64,000 bases of DNA. Source: Strigamia acuminata. Its lineage: Eukaryota > Arthropoda > Chilopoda > Geophilomorpha > Linotaeniidae. The notes beneath the pieces were generated by a model, which had not been told where the DNA came from, did no database searches, and saw only the letters and a list, made by a program, of their open reading frames with translations. The position numbers and the translations under genes are program-made. The stretch covers positions 1 to 64,000 of the forward strand of contig OX442324.1 of NCBI GenBank assembly GCA_949358305.1, given 5' to 3'. This document shows positions 52,039-62,500 of the stretch, one piece after another (within the stretch, counting starts at the first letter, position 1; every line of letters begins with the position of its first letter).

Positions 52039-52580
52039 CTAGGAAATATCCGTAATGAGTACGGAGGACTATTTGGCATTGAAAAACAACAATTATCAGT
52101 CGTTCTTTCCAAATTATTCAAAAACATGCGAGGTGTTTCGCCCTTTGCTCAAAAAGGATTCTGAGTGGAATTGGACGATTCAACACCAAGAAGCATTTGA
52201 TCCACTCAAGAGAGGATTGGCAGAACCAACTCTACACCGAAAATTCCCGGATTGGACCAAGCCATACATACTACAAACAGACGCCAGCTATTCAGGTTTG
52301 GGCCAGTGCTGGACTGGCCCGGCGGGCTACCGGGAGTTTTCCGGTGGCCCGTGGCTGCTGTGGCCTGTCGCAGCCGGCTGTAGCCTGTCCCGACTTCATT
52401 AATTGTGGCCCGGACACCCAGATTTCCCGGCCATAAATTTGTTCCCAGTCCAGCCCTGGTTTGGGCGCTGCCCTCATGCAACTCAATGAACAAGGTGAGC
52501 GAACACCAATCGCCTTTGCATCACGTGCATTGAATTCTGCGGAGAAGAATTACAGCGTCACCGAGATTGAGTGCTTAGCG
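52039..52580 (+). pseudogene. Gypsy-type RT/RNase H remnant
   Basis: The frame reads QSFFPNYSKTCEVFRPLLKKD, then QHQEAFDPLKRG and PYILQTDASYSG, the connection and RNase H start of a gypsy pol. After a 155-bp insertion it resumes with [20 protein letters not shown] and ends [11 protein letters not shown]. Flanked left by a copia LTR and right by another. Upstream reverse transcriptase and downstream RNase H are missing. It is neither A nor B in sequence. First 17 or so codons (MSTEDYLALK) may not belong to the domain. Confidence 0.8.
52304..52458. mobile_element. 155-bp hAT-like MITE inside the gypsy remnant
   Basis: Ends are inverted with one mismatch: CAGTGCTGGACTGG and CCAGTCCAGCCCTG. The 8-bp direct repeat GTTTGGGC flanks it (52296-52303 and 52459-52466). 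On either side the RNase H frame agrees, so this is a clean insertion. CAG-type ends and an 8-bp duplication are typical of hAT elements. Confidence 0.9.
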
Positions 52581-53128
52581 TGTTGGTCTAAAATGACCCA
52601 GAATGTGTCGATGTGATATAGGATCACATTTGATCTTTAATTTATTCTTTATCTCGATGTATTTATCGTCATTATTTAATTCCCAGTCTTATTTGTTATT
52701 ATCTCAATATTTACCCTTATTTCACGTGGTTAAGCATGAAGTATCATGCATTCTTTAGCTTTTAGTTATGTTATCACATGTTTTGTTGTTTTATAACGCT
52801 TGATTCCGACACTAGGTGTCGTTAATGTACTCTCAACCATCCAAGATGGCCGCACACACGTCTGTGTGCTTTCTCATATTTTTCACCTTTCAAATGAACA
52901 CAATATGTAAGATTATACTTTGTTTTATTAAACATTTATATTTTTAAGTCGTTTCACTTAAGTTTAGAGCACATTCAGTGCTTTTGAGCGCACATAAGCG
53001 GCATTAGGCCGCGCGCATTGTCTCGGCAATTAAAACGTCGCCATTACGTCCGTGTCGGAGACACGGCGCCCGTTCAACGCGCTTCCACATTCGGCTCCGC
53101 CGATATTCTGCGCCTTTCCTCTGCTACA
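52581..53128 (+). repeat. Copia-family LTR, copy 2 (+ strand)
   Basis: About 548 bp, TGTTGGTCTAAAATG to CTGCTACA. It shares with the LTR at 51609 the block GACACTAGGTGTCGTTAATGTAC and CCAAGATGGC (cited in part). A primer site follows. Confidence 0.7.
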
Positions 53129-53130
53129 AG

Positions 53131-53148
53131 TGGTAGCAGAGGATGGTT
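53131..53148 (+). other. Primer-binding site, initiator tRNA-Met (copia 2)
   Basis: TGGTAGCAGAGGATGGTT, identical to the site at 51589-51606, 2 bp after the LTR. Confidence 0.85.
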
Positions 53149-53441
53149 GCTTTCTCTGTATAACCATTTTCTTTTTATCGCCGAAAAATTTCGCGAATTT
53201 TGCGAATTTTCGCGGCGATTTGTGTTTTTGCAGATTTTTGACGATCCTCGGGCCTATTTTCGCTTCGACGACGTATCGCCGACGTTTGGATACGTCCACC
53301 ATACGATTCCACGTTTAATTTCGTCCGAAACCTCGCCGTCTCGCGGATTTCGAGACGAATTTGCTTTATATTTGCAGTTTTCTCGTCGATTTTTCTTTTT
53401 CGACGATTTTTCAACAGAAACGAGACGTTTCTCGCTATATA
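53149..53441 (+). other. Truncated leader of copia element 2
   Basis: Homologous to the leader of copia 1, then cut at 53441 by the outer end of a third LTR in the opposite orientation. No gag follows. Confidence 0.6.
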
Positions 53442-53938
53442 TGTAGCGTAGTGGGATAAATAATCCAGCGAGTGGAAGCGTTTTTAATCGCCGAACGAGC
53501 GTGGCGACGATAATGCACGGGCGCGCTTTGCCGCACGTTGCCGTGTGAATGTAGGAAGCTTGCCACTTATAATACGTGGCAAGCACTAAGCAAACACTTA
53601 GTAAAAGCAAAAATAAAATGGTTTAATCAATGGTAAACTTACATAAAGGCTGCCAAAAGCAGAAACACATAAGGATGACATTCCTGTGCGGGAGAAGCCA
53701 TCTTGGAAAAGATACATTGTCAATGACACACTCTGGTGTCAGAATATAGTAACATAACACAACACAGTGCGTTTAAACATAGCAAATAACAGAGAATGAT
53801 AAAGGATGCATCGTACCTGATGCATAAGATACAAAAATATATTGATAAATGAAATAATCATCTAGAAATAAAATTATACATTTATAAATAATAGAAATCT
53901 CTGCGATGGTGAAATAACAAATGATCTTATGATCCACA
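53442..53938 (-). repeat. Copia-family 3' LTR, copy 3 (- strand)
   Basis: About 497 bp; on the - strand starts TGTGGATCATAAG and ends CGCTACA. It contains GACACCAGAGTGTGTCATTG and CCAAGATGGC. The polypurine tract just before it marks it as a 3' LTR. Confidence 0.7.
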
Positions 53939-53951
53939 AATTCCCCCTTTT
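53939..53951 (-). other. Polypurine tract of copia element 3
   Basis: AAAAGGGGGAATT on the - strand directly before the LTR start TGTGG; the primer for plus-strand DNA synthesis. Confidence 0.7.
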
Positions 53952-54146
53952 CACCATCACAGGGATGAACAAATAACAAATAAAGTAAGAAAGTCGAGAC
54001 TATAACCCCGAGAAGACATGATCCCAATGTCGAATATAATAACTGCAACTAAAGAAGGCGAATCACTGAGCCGGGTACTATTAGGGCACTTATAAACACA
54101 ATTCCCAATCTAATGCTCAGTGATCCTCTAAATCGGGAAAAATAAA

Positions 54147-54401
54147 TTAGGAATGTCGTATTCGTTGAAAACCAAAAATGTTCGCAATCAGTAGATTAAG
54201 CCGGTCCGCACTTAACCACTTCGTGAAAATGTCAGAGACGTTTATGCTGCCGGGTATTTTCCTCAGTTCGAAACGTCCCTCAGAATGCCACTCCCTGAGC
54301 CAGTGAAACTTGTCGCGCTCAACTCGGTTTGTCGCTGATACGTGGTATGAGTCACTCTCTAATCTCGCAATACCGCTTTACTCAAGCGGTTACCCAAATA
54401 A
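54147..54401 (-). pseudogene. Copia RNase H, C-terminal fragment
   Basis: The - strand frame reads ARLESDSYHVSATNRVERDK, then FHWLREWHSEGRFELRKI and SINVSDIFTKWLSADRL, the usual end of copia RNase H (…LADIFTK…), stopping at 54147. An in-frame TAA lies near the upstream end. It is cut at 54401 by the outer end of element B's LTR, and lies 196 bp upstream of the polypurine tract, as expected for one element. Confidence 0.75.
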
Positions 54402-55306
54402 TGTGAAACGGCAAACAATGTAAAATGGTAAATATAATAAATGTGTTTATTATATGGGAATTTACAGTTAAAAGGGATAAAATGTGTAAAGGAATAAAGG
54501 TAAAAGGTAAGGTGTGTGAAGTTGGCGGGAAACTGGTCGAGGTCGTCCTTTGTTGGCGCTCTGGATCCAAGATGGCGTCCGCGTGGCAACGTGGTGTCGT
54601 CTTGGGCCGGCGTGGCAATGAATGGCGTCCTCGTCTCACGTTTCTCGTTCGGTCCTTCGGGCTCACGCTGGTCGGGCGCGAGTGAATGCCTAAAAGGTCT
54701 TACTTCTGGTCTGTTGTCTAGGTTTAGGGTTTTGTTTAGGTGTCCGGCGATCACACAGCGGCGGACGCTTGGTGGTTCCCGGCGATACACACAGCGGCGG
54801 GAACGCTCGTCGTGGTTACTGCAATTTAGGCTTGTGCGACCGTTTGTCTGCACAACTCGCTAAATTGGAGTAGGTTTACTATTTCTAGCTGGCTTGCTAA
54901 AATAGTGTGGTAATCTTGTTTCGCAGGTTACTCTGCGGAGGTTAACACAAATCAATCGTACTCACGTTGAAAGTCCCTTGTCCTAGGTCACTCCTGAAGT
55001 CTTTGTACTTAGGCTTGATCGTTTTAGGACGTTTGGCTTTTACGTGTTTCTTGGTTGATTTTTGTGTTGGTTCTGCCCGCTCAGTGCAAGGCGAATTCCT
55101 TTGCACAAAGCGGGGGGTGACAGGTGACTAAAGCCACCCAATGGTGGAGAAGACGAATCTCCCCCACTCCCCCAGGGCAGACGCCCGTCCATTGACTGGG
55201 AGTCAATGCTCTGAGGGAAGGGAGGCGCGCGTGCGACTCCCCCTTTTTACCCGTATGTAGGCCACGAGAGAAACTCTTCGTGCCCCACCCCAGTCGGGTC
55301 ACCACA
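54402..55306 (-). repeat. 3' LTR of gypsy-type element B
   Basis: About 905 bp; on the - strand starts TGTGGTGACC right after a polypurine tract and ends GTTTCACA, an inverted TGTG/CACA pair. The low edge is inferred from the end motif and from where copia homology stops. The other LTR lies outside the window. Confidence 0.6.
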
Positions 55307-55308
55307 CG

Positions 55309-55318
55309 TCCCCCTCCC
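55309..55318 (-). other. Polypurine tract of element B
   Basis: GGGAGGGGGA on the - strand, 2 bp before the LTR start and 27 bp after the 3' ORF stop. Confidence 0.75.
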
Positions 55319-55345
55319 AGCTCTGACCGCGGGTGTCTAGAGCGA

Positions 55346-58174
55346 TCAGTCCTTCTTGCTGGGACCCGACGCTGGATCCATCGCCTGGGCGAAACTCACT
55401 CCAGGGACGGGCGGCTCAGCGCCGGGCGGCACAACGCCGGGCGGCAAAACCAGATCTCCAACCAAGGCTGAAGTCTGGTCGCGGGGGTCCTCGTGCTCGG
55501 AAATAAAGCACAATTCGTGGCCGCCGGCTGGCTCGTACGGGGCACGCCTCCTCTCATGCAGCCAAACCCGCGGAATGAACGCCGAAAACCCGGAATTGGT
55601 GTGCCGGATCGCGTTCGCCTCCGCGGCCGTTCGAGGCGCACGGTGGGCCCTCAGCAAACGCTGATGGAGGATCAAATCGGTGGTCTGGCGCACCTGGTTG
55701 TGTAGCCAAACGAATACCGATTTCCCCTTGTCTCTCTGAGCGAGGATGAACTTTCGCGTCGCTGTCGTCATCGACAGTTGAGAGAACTCGTCACACAACT
55801 TTTCGTAATAGTTCGTCGGAAGCTTCGCCGCTTTCGCTGGCTTGGCGCTCTTCGGAACTACTGCCTGCTTGACCGTCTCTTCCCGCGCTTCTTGGGCTGC
55901 GGGAGGCGTCAGGCTCTGGCGAGCGGCGGACATCGTTGGCGGTGTCCGACACAGCAGGCGTCTCGGCTTACCCGCCGCATTTGATAGGACGGGTGTCTGT
56001 GGTGCCGTCGCTGGTGGCATCGGTGGCGGCGGCGGAGGTGGAGTTGGGGCTCCACGTGAAGCAGTCGAAGAGGCGGCGTCGCTCTCCATCGGCTCTTCAC
56101 TCGTAACCATCATTGCGTGTGACTGCGCTGACGGTGTTGGCTCCCACGTGGTAACGGCGTGGCGGAAGGCCATGCTCCGCAACTTATACCCCTCCCATTC
56201 GGGGTTCACCACGTCCCGGGTCAGCTCGAAGCGAGTCATCGCCGGGTTGGGGAGAATGGCGCTCCATTCCCCAACGAGTGCGCGAGGTATCTGCACACCC
56301 TCTCTGTCTACTACGGACCAACAGGCCATCGCCTGTCGTCCGACCCCAAAGAGTGAGGGGGTCAATAACTGGACCATGATTTTTGTCAAAGCCAGCTGTA
56401 GACTGCGCCGATTTACAGGGTTGCTGCGATCAGGATCTGCAGCGAACGCACGCGAGTGGTGCCGCATCATCGAAATCCCCCACTCGATGAAATGGCGCTG
56501 AGTGACGTCGGCGCCCTGCAGAGCAGCGGCGGCGGCCCTCGGGTCCTCCATCACAAATGCGAAGGCCAAGAGCTCTTCGATCGATGGATTGGCTGCTTCT
56601 CGAGCCAGCCGTGCGTTTTCGTCACGCTGTTCATACCACATCGCGGTGCGGTCGTGTCTTGCCTTGCTCGGGTAATATTCTCCGAATCGGGCGTTATGGC
56701 ATTCCCGCGCAATACTCTGGTGCACGGGCAGCATCACAGAGGCGCCGACGGCCAAGTCCGGCGTAGTGCTCGAACCTGGCATCGGCGGCGGCGGCGGCGG
56801 AGGCTGCGTCGGCGGCGGCAGCGTCAATGACTGCTGTGCCGGCAACGGTTGCGACGTCGATGACTGCGTTGGCAACAGCAACGTCAAAGACTGTTGTGCT
56901 GGCGGCGGCAGCGTCGCTTGCGCCTCAGTCGTCGTGACTTGAGGCGCCGGGGCGGGCGTGACGGTGCTCGTCGGCGGAACGACGGCCGTGGGTCGCGAAT
57001 TCACATATTCGCTTAACCACCGTGCCACTTCGTGTGGAATCACGGTACCATCCTCGACGATGCCCATCTTGCGGGCGAACTGCATCGCGGGGTCAAAACG
57101 CGACAATTTCTTGCGTTTCATCTGAGTGATGATCTCGCGAAGGTCCCGCGTGTCTGGCGCTAGGACGCGACGCTCCCCGGAAGATCTGCCACTCGACTTC
57201 GATCGTGCTTCTCTCGCCTCCTTCGCTTCTATTGCTTTGAGAGCGTGATCGGGAAGGGGAATTCCTCGCGCCTCGCAGCGAGCGAAATACCGCTCTTTGC
57301 GGTCTCGTTTCCGCTGCTCACGGTGAGTCAGTGGATGTCTGCCGACACGGGGACGAGAGACTCGCTCTTCGTCGCCCGAAATCCAGACTTCTCGAGTCTC
57401 CTTACCGTCTTTCATCTGACGGTTGACGAACACCCTTGGTCTGGTGTAATTTGCGGAGTCGCGCGGTGGCTGCGCTGACGTTCCCGCTCCGTCGTTTACG
57501 GTCGAGTGCCTTTCGACGCACTGTTTCTTCGACCGGCCCGGGGAGCGCGATTCGCTGTCCCCGGTTCCCTTGGAGCGCTTGCGCTTCCTTGGGAAATTAT
57601 ATTTGGGGCCGAGAATTCCCAAATAATGCAACTGCCACATTTCGGCTTGTGACGTGAGAATCCCCATTCTCGGTCGCCACTGTGTCGTAACTTCTCCCTG
57701 CCGAATCTGCTCGCACCACAGATGTATATCGGCGGTGCTCATTCCGTCGTCTTGTAAGACACGCTCTGCAACCGCCGGCGCAGTGTCGATTAGCTGCTGG
57801 CGGTAGTGATTATACACTTCTTCGCGGGCCTCCTCGGTCTCGGCCGCTTGCCACGCGAACAACACATGCTCCTCCACTGGCCTGCCGGAGTATTGGCTCG
57901 ACAGGGCCGGGTGGAAGATTGGAGACTTCGGGTCATCGCTGCGAGCGAGCTCTGCAGCAACGACGTCTCGCACCGACTCCGGGAACGCGTCCAGGAGTGT
58001 ACAATCGTTAACCCAACGCTTGGCGAGGGCGCGCGAAAATAATACGCGCAGGCGGTATGGCTTTGCATCTTCGCCAAAGCAGCGGCGCAGAAAATCGGGC
58101 AGTACGCCTCGATAGATGCCCGCTCGCACTATGCATGCGGGGCTGAGCGCTCCCCACGTGTTTCGGAGCTCCAT
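55346..58174 (-). CDS. Extra 3' ORF of element B
   Basis: 942 residues from ATG 58174 (MELRNTWGALS). The frame is open 59 codons further up, but that part translates a pyrimidine tract and CATTGCAG, so a spliced start at the first ATG after the acceptor is likelier. Residues 1-130 resemble the first domain of A's ORF (IYRGVLPDFLRRCF, FSRALAKRWV). About 190-215 is basic and Ser-rich (FPRKRKRSKG). 380-480 and 690-740 are proline-rich. About 530-610 resembles A's last domain (EWGISMMRHHSRAF, ALTKIMVQLLTPSLF). 785-910 is a further folded part (YYEKLCDEFSQLS, ILAQRDKGKSVFVWL) absent from A. No envelope features. Function unknown; its place, spliced expression and conserved domains suggest an element-encoded accessory protein. 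Confidence 0.75.
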   Translation of the reverse strand: MELRNTWGALSPACIVRAGIYRGVLPDFLRRCFGEDAKPYRLRVLFSRALAKRWVNDCTLLDAFPESVRDVVAAELARSDDPKSPIFHPALSSQYSGRPVEEHVLFAWQAAETEEAREEVYNHYRQQLIDTAPAVAERVLQDDGMSTADIHLWCEQIRQGEVTTQWRPRMGILTSQAEMWQLHYLGILGPKYNFPRKRKRSKGTGDSESRSPGRSKKQCVERHSTVNDGAGTSAQPPRDSANYTRPRVFVNRQMKDGKETREVWISGDEERVSRPRVGRHPLTHREQRKRDRKERYFARCEARGIPLPDHALKAIEAKEAREARSKSSGRSSGERRVLAPDTRDLREIITQMKRKKLSRFDPAMQFARKMGIVEDGTVIPHEVARWLSEYVNSRPTAVVPPTSTVTPAPAPQVTTTEAQATLPPPAQQSLTLLLPTQSSTSQPLPAQQSLTLPPPTQPPPPPPPMPGSSTTPDLAVGASVMLPVHQSIARECHNARFGEYYPSKARHDRTAMWYEQRDENARLAREAANPSIEELLAFAFVMEDPRAAAAALQGADVTQRHFIEWGISMMRHHSRAFAADPDRSNPVNRRSLQLALTKIMVQLLTPSLFGVGRQAMACWSVVDREGVQIPRALVGEWSAILPNPAMTRFELTRDVVNPEWEGYKLRSMAFRHAVTTWEPTPSAQSHAMMVTSEEPMESDAASSTASRGAPTPPPPPPPMPPATAPQTPVLSNAAGKPRRLLCRTPPTMSAARQSLTPPAAQEAREETVKQAVVPKSAKPAKAAKLPTNYYEKLCDEFSQLSMTTATRKFILAQRDKGKSVFVWLHNQVRQTTDLILHQRLLRAHRAPRTAAEANAIRHTNSGFSAFIPRVWLHERRRAPYEPAGGHELCFISEHEDPRDQTSALVGDLVLPPGVVPPGAEPPVPGVSFAQAMDPASGPSKKD

Positions 58175-58200
58175 CTGCAATGATGGAAACAAAATAATTA
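58175..58200 (-). other. Splice acceptor before the 3' ORF of element B
   Basis: On the - strand ATTATTTTGTTTCCATCATTGCAG (pyrimidine-rich, ending CAG) abuts the ATG; cited by its end TCCATCATTGCAG. It suggests a spliced subgenomic mRNA. The donor was not identified. Confidence 0.55.
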
Positions 58201-58930
58201 ATAAAATCGCCAATAACACGGAGATAAATAGGGGGTGGGCTCGAGGAACGTCGCTGAAACGTGCGGCCGTTCGTCGAGTCCTATTCCTGTTCATTGATTC
58301 GTCCTTGTCAGGAAGAAAAGAGTCTTCTTGGCACATCTGGCTCACGTCCAACGATAGCCACGTGACGGAATCGAGCGTATTAATCCGGAAATTCTCTTCG
58401 GATTATTTAATTTAAAATTAAATTTTAACTTCGTATTAAACCAATAAATTCGCGCAATTGTTCGTAAAAATCCCAAATGACCATGAAGAACATGTAAATG
58501 AATGTTCTTTTTGTAAATAAAATGTAAAGAAATAAATTTGTCTAAAACTATTCCCAAAATTCGGAATTAAAGTCGAATTAAAAACGAATCTAAAATAAAT
58601 TAGTGTCATCGGGGAAAATTCGCGAACAAAATAACGAATAAAAATAGAAAACAACGTTCTATTAATTATTCCAAAATCTACCCAATAAAATTAGTTCCAT
58701 TCCTGGAAATATATATAAAGAAAAGCTCGTTCCCTTTGTTACGTTTGTGTCACTTGTCGTGAGTCATTTTAAAGGAGCGAGGCGACATTAAGTCTGCTCT
58801 CGCCTCCTTGAAAACAAATAATAAGGAGAGAATACAATCGCTCTCGCGATCGTGGAAATTAGTATAATAATTATACACTATTTCGAACGCAGAGCGTTCA
58901 CGTCAAGTGTTAGTCAAATGTATCTTTAAT

Positions 58931-59071
58931 TCAACCGCACGGAGCTAAATCTCGTGCGTCGATGTCGACTACTACCTGATCGGGTGGAACTACGTTAACG
59001 TCCTGGTCCCAATTTTCGTTTGCTTGATGCTCGATTTCAAGCATTTCCTCGTCCCCTCCTTCCTCATCCAT
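58931..59071 (-). CDS. Small acidic ORF between pol and the 3' ORF of B
   Basis: 46 codons starting MDEEGGDEEMLEIEHQ, strongly acidic, in the gap between pol and the 3' ORF. No family is recognised; it might be a first exon or chance. Confidence 0.25.
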   Translation of the reverse strand: MDEEGGDEEMLEIEHQANENWDQDVNVVPPDQVVVDIDARDLAPCG

Positions 59072-59550
59072 CGTGAGGATTGCGCGTTCAGTCAGACCAC
59101 GATTAAAAAAACTTAAAACTCCTCGTAAAATGGATCAAAAACTCGGTTAAAAAATAACTCGATGCGTATCACGTGCGGACGACGATCAGCTGATTTAGCG
59201 GAAGTCCGGGTGAAAACGAGGCAATCGTGGTGGGTTCTGGGTAATTTTACTCCAGAACCAGGTGTTTGTGACTTGTGCGCAACAGCCCGTGCGCATGTTA
59301 CGCTACGGGGCTCCTTTGTTTCTACGCCCGTGCGCGATCGCTGCTACGGGGTCTTTTGCACGCGGTATCCGACCCGTGCCGATAATTTTGCTACGGGTCC
59401 CGCGTTTCCACGCCATCTTGTGACGTGAATTCGACCGATATCCGCTTTGTTGGACTTAGCGAAATTTTCAGAGTCTCGGATTTTGATGGCTAGCGCTGTC
59501 GATCGATTATTTTTTGTGTTTTCAGCGTCGCCATCGACTCGTAACGTTTT

Positions 59551-62500
59551 CTACTCCTTTCCTACGACCTTTCCATCTTTTATAAACGGATTACTTCTAC
59601 GAGGCCGCAGGTGATGAGTCGAGACAGGTACGACGTTTTTTGTTGTTTTTTGTGTCTGTACCTCCTCATTATTGTTTTCTTTTTTATCCGTGTTTTTTCT
59701 GTTTGTTTCAGGAGTTTCTCCTGTTTCCCCCCCGACCAAAATTGGATCCGGAACGGATTCAACGATCTCGTTTACCGGAGGTGAAGGGGCGTCGAAATAC
59801 TCCTCGTTGTCACTTGGCGGTGCTTTTTCCGACTCGCCAGCGAACATATCGATGATTTGGCCGTCAGTTTGGGACTTGACTTGGCCTTTGGCCCACATTT
59901 CTTGCGGGAATTCCGGAATGTACGGAGTTAACTCTCGTACCTGGATCGATTTATGCTCGGTATTGTCCTCGAGCTTACGTAATTTATACGCGTTACCGCC
60001 ATGCTTGCCGATGATCACATACGGACCATCTCTCTTGTCGGCCAAGCTGGCGGTGATTCCTCTCGCTGCATTTGAGAGGGTGTGTGCATCTTTCCACACC
60101 AAATCATTGATCTCGAAATTCACGAATTTTCCACCGCTTTTATCTTGTAAAATGCGGTCGCGCATGTTAAAAATGTGCGCCATCATATGCTTGTACGTGC
60201 TCGAAATTGTTTGTTCTAATTTATACACGTACTCATGTGGTTTCTCGGGGTCCACCACATTTACCGACTCTGCCACTCGTGGGTCCCAAGGCACTCGTAG
60301 CTCTCGGGCGAAGTTGAGGTAGGCCGGAGAAAAATCTCTCGTCCTCGAGACTGTTGTTCGTATGCTGAACGCGATCTCCCTCAAGTATTCATCCCACCTA
60401 TTGTGGATGTCAGTGAATATGCTTAGTGCATATTTAATGTCCCTGTTGAGTCGCTCAACGGGATTTGTTCTGGGATTATAGGTCGAAGTATGTGACGCCA
60501 CAATCCCGAATTTCTTACAAAACTTACCCCAAATTTTCGAGATAAATTGGGGTCCGTTATCGGATATAATTTTACGTGGAAATCCGTAACGTAACGCTAC
60601 GTCGTAGATACATTCAACGATTTTTTCTGCTGAAGGTCTAGCGACGGCGTACAACTCGGGCCAACGAGTCGCCACGTCCATTATAACGATAATGTACGCA
60701 TTTTTATTTCCCGTAACGGGTTTTGGGCCCATCACATCGACACTTAAACAATCAAAAGGCGCGTAAGGCCCTAAGAAAATAGTTTCGAATTGTGATTTAC
60801 TCCTCGGCTTGCACGCTTGACATCGCTGACATTGATGGACAAAAAGAGCAATATCTTTTTTCATCCCTGTCCAGTGAAAAAGCTGCGTAGCACGATAGAG
60901 TGTTCTGCTTACTCCCGCATGGCTCGCAAGCGGGTGCCCGTGTAACAACCACAGCACGCGACCGATTAAGGAAGCAGGTATTACTACCTTTACTGCGGTG
61001 TCCGATTCACTCAAGTCATCTTGGTGATTTGGGTGATGTTTCACCAAAAGGCCGTCATCCAATAGGTAATCTATGGATTCGTGTGCATAACGACGCTTCT
61101 GCCTTCTGGTTAAGTTGGGCGGATATTTTCCTGTCAGTACGAATCTAGCTCTGTCCTGACATTTTTTGTCTAATTTTTGTTGCACTATTATTTCCTCCCT
61201 TGTCGGGGGATTGCTTCGCATTTGCTTGCCGACATGAGCGTGGAAGGCGCTTAGAAGCGGGTCATTTATTCTCCGCTCTAGCTTAAATTCCTTCTTTGCA
61301 TTTGGGTAATTGTCAGCAGCTGGTTGGTATAACCGCGTCCAGAATCCACAGAATTTTACATCTGCCGGAGACGCGGTAGGAATTTCATTCATTTTCCTTA
61401 AATCCCAACGGTGACAACTCGTCGGGCAGTAAATGATGCGGGAATCATCCTCGCCATCATCGTCAGCGTCGATAGGATCTGACACTGGTGCCCGTGATAG
61501 AGCGTCAGCCACGACGTTATATTTGCCGGGCTTGTATTGGATGGTCAAGTCGCATGCCATCAGTTCTAACTGCCATCTGGCTAGTCGACCGGCTGGCTCC
61601 TTTAATTTCATCAGCCATTGTAACGCTTGATGATCTGTGTGGACTACAAATTTGGTATATTCGAGATAATCTCTGAATTTCCTTATAGCCCACACAACTG
61701 CCAAACACTCCAACTCTGTGGCGTTGTAATTTTTTTCAGCGCCTTGGAGTTTGCGACTTATAAACATGCACGGCAGGTCTTGTTCGACTCCGTCGCGCAC
61801 GTGTGTTTGGAGCAACGCGGCTCCCAACCCAACTCTGCTGGCGTCCGTATGTAATATGAACCGCCGGTTTAAGTCGGGTAGAGGCATTACGCCGACTTCT
61901 GTCAGCATCCTCTTTATCGCATTAAACGCGATGTTGCACTCATTTGACCATACAAATTCGTTTTCATTCTTCAGGAGGTCGGTAACTGGGGCTGCCACTT
62001 CAGCTAGACCCGGTAGCAACCTGCCGAAGAAGTTTATCATTCCCATAAACCGTTGGACACCTTTAACGTCCTCGGGTGGTGGGAAACGATTAATCGCATC
62101 GATTTTTTCGGGGCCAATAGCTAAACCATTGACTCCAATGCGATAACCCAGAAAGGCAAGCTCCTTTCGACAGAACTTGCTCTTGCCCGGGTGAACGTGT
62201 AACCCAGCTTTTGCCAGCCGGGTGAGCACTTGGTCGATGTGCTCAATGTGTTCTTTGAATGTTTTAGAGGCAATAACTATGTCATCTAGGTATGCCCACA
62301 CAAACTGATGCAGGATATCACCCAATACGCTTTCGATTAGTCTCTGAAAGGTACTGGGAGCATTCACTAAACCAAACGGCATGACGTTGAACATCAACCG
62401 TCCAATTGGCGAGTAAAATGCTGTCTTTAGTTTATCCTCTGGCCTCATTTCTACTTGCCAGTATCCCTTCGACAGATCCATCGTCGTAACCCAAGAAAAG

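Noticed and set aside
58175-58351. N-terminal extension of B's 3' ORF with a hydrophobic helix (SVLLAILLIILF)
   Set aside because: Could be read as a membrane anchor, which would suggest an envelope. It coincides exactly with a pyrimidine tract ending CAG before an ATG, so it is more likely intron.
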